A program made the translations under genes and the position numbers. A stretch of 64,000 bases of DNA. Origin: Tetrahymena elliotti 4EA (lineage: Eukaryota; Ciliophora; Oligohymenophorea; Hymenostomatida; Tetrahymenidae). Of this stretch, positions 62,590 through 64,000 are shown piece by piece. Within the stretch, counting starts at the first letter, position 1; the number at the start of each line of letters is the position of its first letter. The DNA lies in the NCBI GenBank assembly GCA_000231825.2, contig JH720332.1, positions 440,077 to 504,076 of the forward strand, given 5' to 3'. The notes under the pieces are model-generated. The model had not been told where the DNA came from. It ran no database searches and saw nothing but the letters and a program-made list of their open reading frames with translations.

Positions 62590-63848
62590 TTGAATATTTG
62601 ATGTTTACATACAATTTTATTACTGAAATAAATAAAAAATTAGTCAGCTCATCTTAAAATAATTAATCCTAAAACAATAACTATTCAGCAATTAGTAAAA
62701 TTATAAAATAACATTGAAATAGCCACATTAAATTTTAGCACTGAAGAATATTTCAAAATAATAATTTAATTTGTGTAATAGCCATCAATTTAATTAAAAA
62801 AAACACTATTTTTGGGTATTATAGTAGCAATTTAAATAAGCAAATTAATAAAGCAAGCTTTAAAATAAATTACAGATAAAGCAAGGATAATTAACTTAAA
62901 CTATTTCATGTTGCAAAAATATGTAAATCATTTGAGTAATTTATTTATTATTCCTCTTTTTTATTTTGAATGAAATGCAATTAATATAAACTAAAATATT
63001 GTAAAAATTCAAAAATTTTTTAGACTATTTCTAATCATATCCAAAGAAATAAATATATATCTAAATTAAATAAACTCTTCAGAATTTCTCAGTTTTCATT
63101 ACCTGCGTTTTTAAAAATTTTGTTTTACTAAAAGAGCAGTTTATTTGAAAATATCTCTTTAATAGAATGCCAAAGATTAAGGATTAAAAGAAAATTTATG
63201 TTTGATAGACGTTTAATCATTTTTGAATTCACTCTATAAAAAATTTGTAAGATTCCATTTAAGCTTAGAAAATTAGTTGTTTGAGTGTGTCTAAAAATTG
63301 TATACTTAAATTCTGTATAATTATAAATTTAAATACTGTAACAGAACCTGTTATTTTACTAGTTAACTGTTTATTTCTTTTGAAATTTAGACAGTTAAAG
63401 AGGATTTCAGTTTTTCTTCAATTTATTTTTAAATCATACAAAAATAAAGGTTTTAACAATCATTACTATGAAATATTTTTGATCTTATTTTACTATTAAA
63501 GTTAATTGAATCGAGATCCAATTGAATTGTTAAAAATTTTCAAAATTATATTTTTATTTTATGAGTAATATTAAATTAAGAATCTAAAAAACTGAATGAA
63601 TGAAAGACTGATTACTTTATTATCCAAATTCATCAAAAATTAAGAGTTAATTTCAAATTATAATTACAGTAAAACTGCTTTGCTGTTCTATGGTAGTTAT
63701 TACTGCTGTCTTGGTTTAATGTCTGAATTGAAGATTAATTTAGATAATTTATCAGCTATTACATCCATCAGTCACAAAATAAAATACATCTTTTTAACTG
63801 ATTAACAATATTATTAATTATAAAAAATAAAAAATACAAATATAAAAA
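62590..63848 (+). promoter_or_regulatory. Long conserved upstream block of P15 (partner 22350-23677)
   Basis: Collinear non-coding copy of the P4 upstream region. Best kept are 62640-62790, 63330-63400 (with CCTGTTATTTTACTAGTTAA) and the ~170 bp before the ATG (TTTTTAACTGATTAACAATA). Candidate promoter and 5' leader. Confidence 0.55.
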
Positions 63849-64000
63849 ATGATTAAAAGGTAATCTTCTCAACTCTCACTTTCAAATAACAAATAAGCTT
63901 ACTAAAATACTAAAACTTCAAAAGAATAATTACAAAGCTTCACAACTAATTCAAGGTATAAATATTTATCTTTCTTCTAAAATAAAATTATCGTAATTAA
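63849..64000 (+). CDS. P15: start of a P4-type gene, cut by the window end
   Basis: ATG at 63849 in the same context as P4. The codons MIK are shared; the P4 donor site (GAGGTAAGCTT) is destroyed here (AAATAAGCTT), but AAAAGGTAATC gives an earlier donor after 63859 with the same phase 2. The rest of the window is intron-like and similar to intron 1 of P4. The coding part beyond is not visible. Confidence 0.5.

Overview
The window looks like nuclear DNA of an oligohymenophorean ciliate, most likely Tetrahymena or a close relative. It is extremely AT-rich. Long reading frames appear only when TAA and TAG are read as glutamine and TGA is the sole stop, and the frames are split by short AT-rich GT...AG introns. 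With the standard code almost nothing is open. I name the organism from these traits only, and I cannot tell whether this is germline or somatic DNA.

Layout. 0.8-2.0 kb: a probable gene for a coiled-coil protein with a C-terminal membrane anchor. 2.4-4.05 kb: the first member (P1) of the gene family that dominates the window. 4.6 kb: tRNA-Pro(AGG) on the minus strand. 5.2-7.2 kb and 13.3-17.1 kb: two arrays of the same ~240-300 bp repeat in opposite orientations. Between and after them lie two sister cassettes carrying P2 (10.1-12.0) and P3 (18.8-20.7). P4 follows at 23.7-25.5. 26-29 kb holds only weak open frames. From 29.5 to 62 kb there is a dense cluster of further members, relics and rearranged copies: P5 (broken), P6, P7, P8, P9, P10, P11, P12 (5' part only), then P13 and P14 on the minus strand. 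The last two form an inverted duplicate of the P8-P9 block. P15 begins at 63.85 kb and runs off the window.

The family. I could spell out complete in-frame exon structures for P2, P3 (527 codons each), P4 (507), P7 (511), P9 (515) and P11 (512), and a nearly complete one for P1. P6 needs one exon skipped (491). The proteins share a low-complexity, Gln/Asn/Ser-rich N-terminal half and two C-terminal beta-rich modules. The first resembles the PH-like fold of the myosin TH1 tail; the second resembles a GRAM/PH domain. The N-terminal half carries a conserved RVxF motif (KRVTF) and, about 50-60 residues later, a SILK motif (KSILKR). These are the two classic docking motifs for protein phosphatase 1 (PP1). 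I infer a tandemly amplified family of membrane- or lipid-associated PP1-binding scaffolds; no function was demonstrated here.

Genome dynamics seen directly: a 1.29 kb tract with no difference between P2 and P3 inside otherwise diverged copies (gene conversion), precise loss of one intron in P9, domain deletions (P5, P8, P13), recurrent relics of a truncated member behind P3, P6, P7 and P9, two perfect long palindromes with 6-bp target-site duplications (mobile-element-like), and an inversion junction at 57.3 kb.
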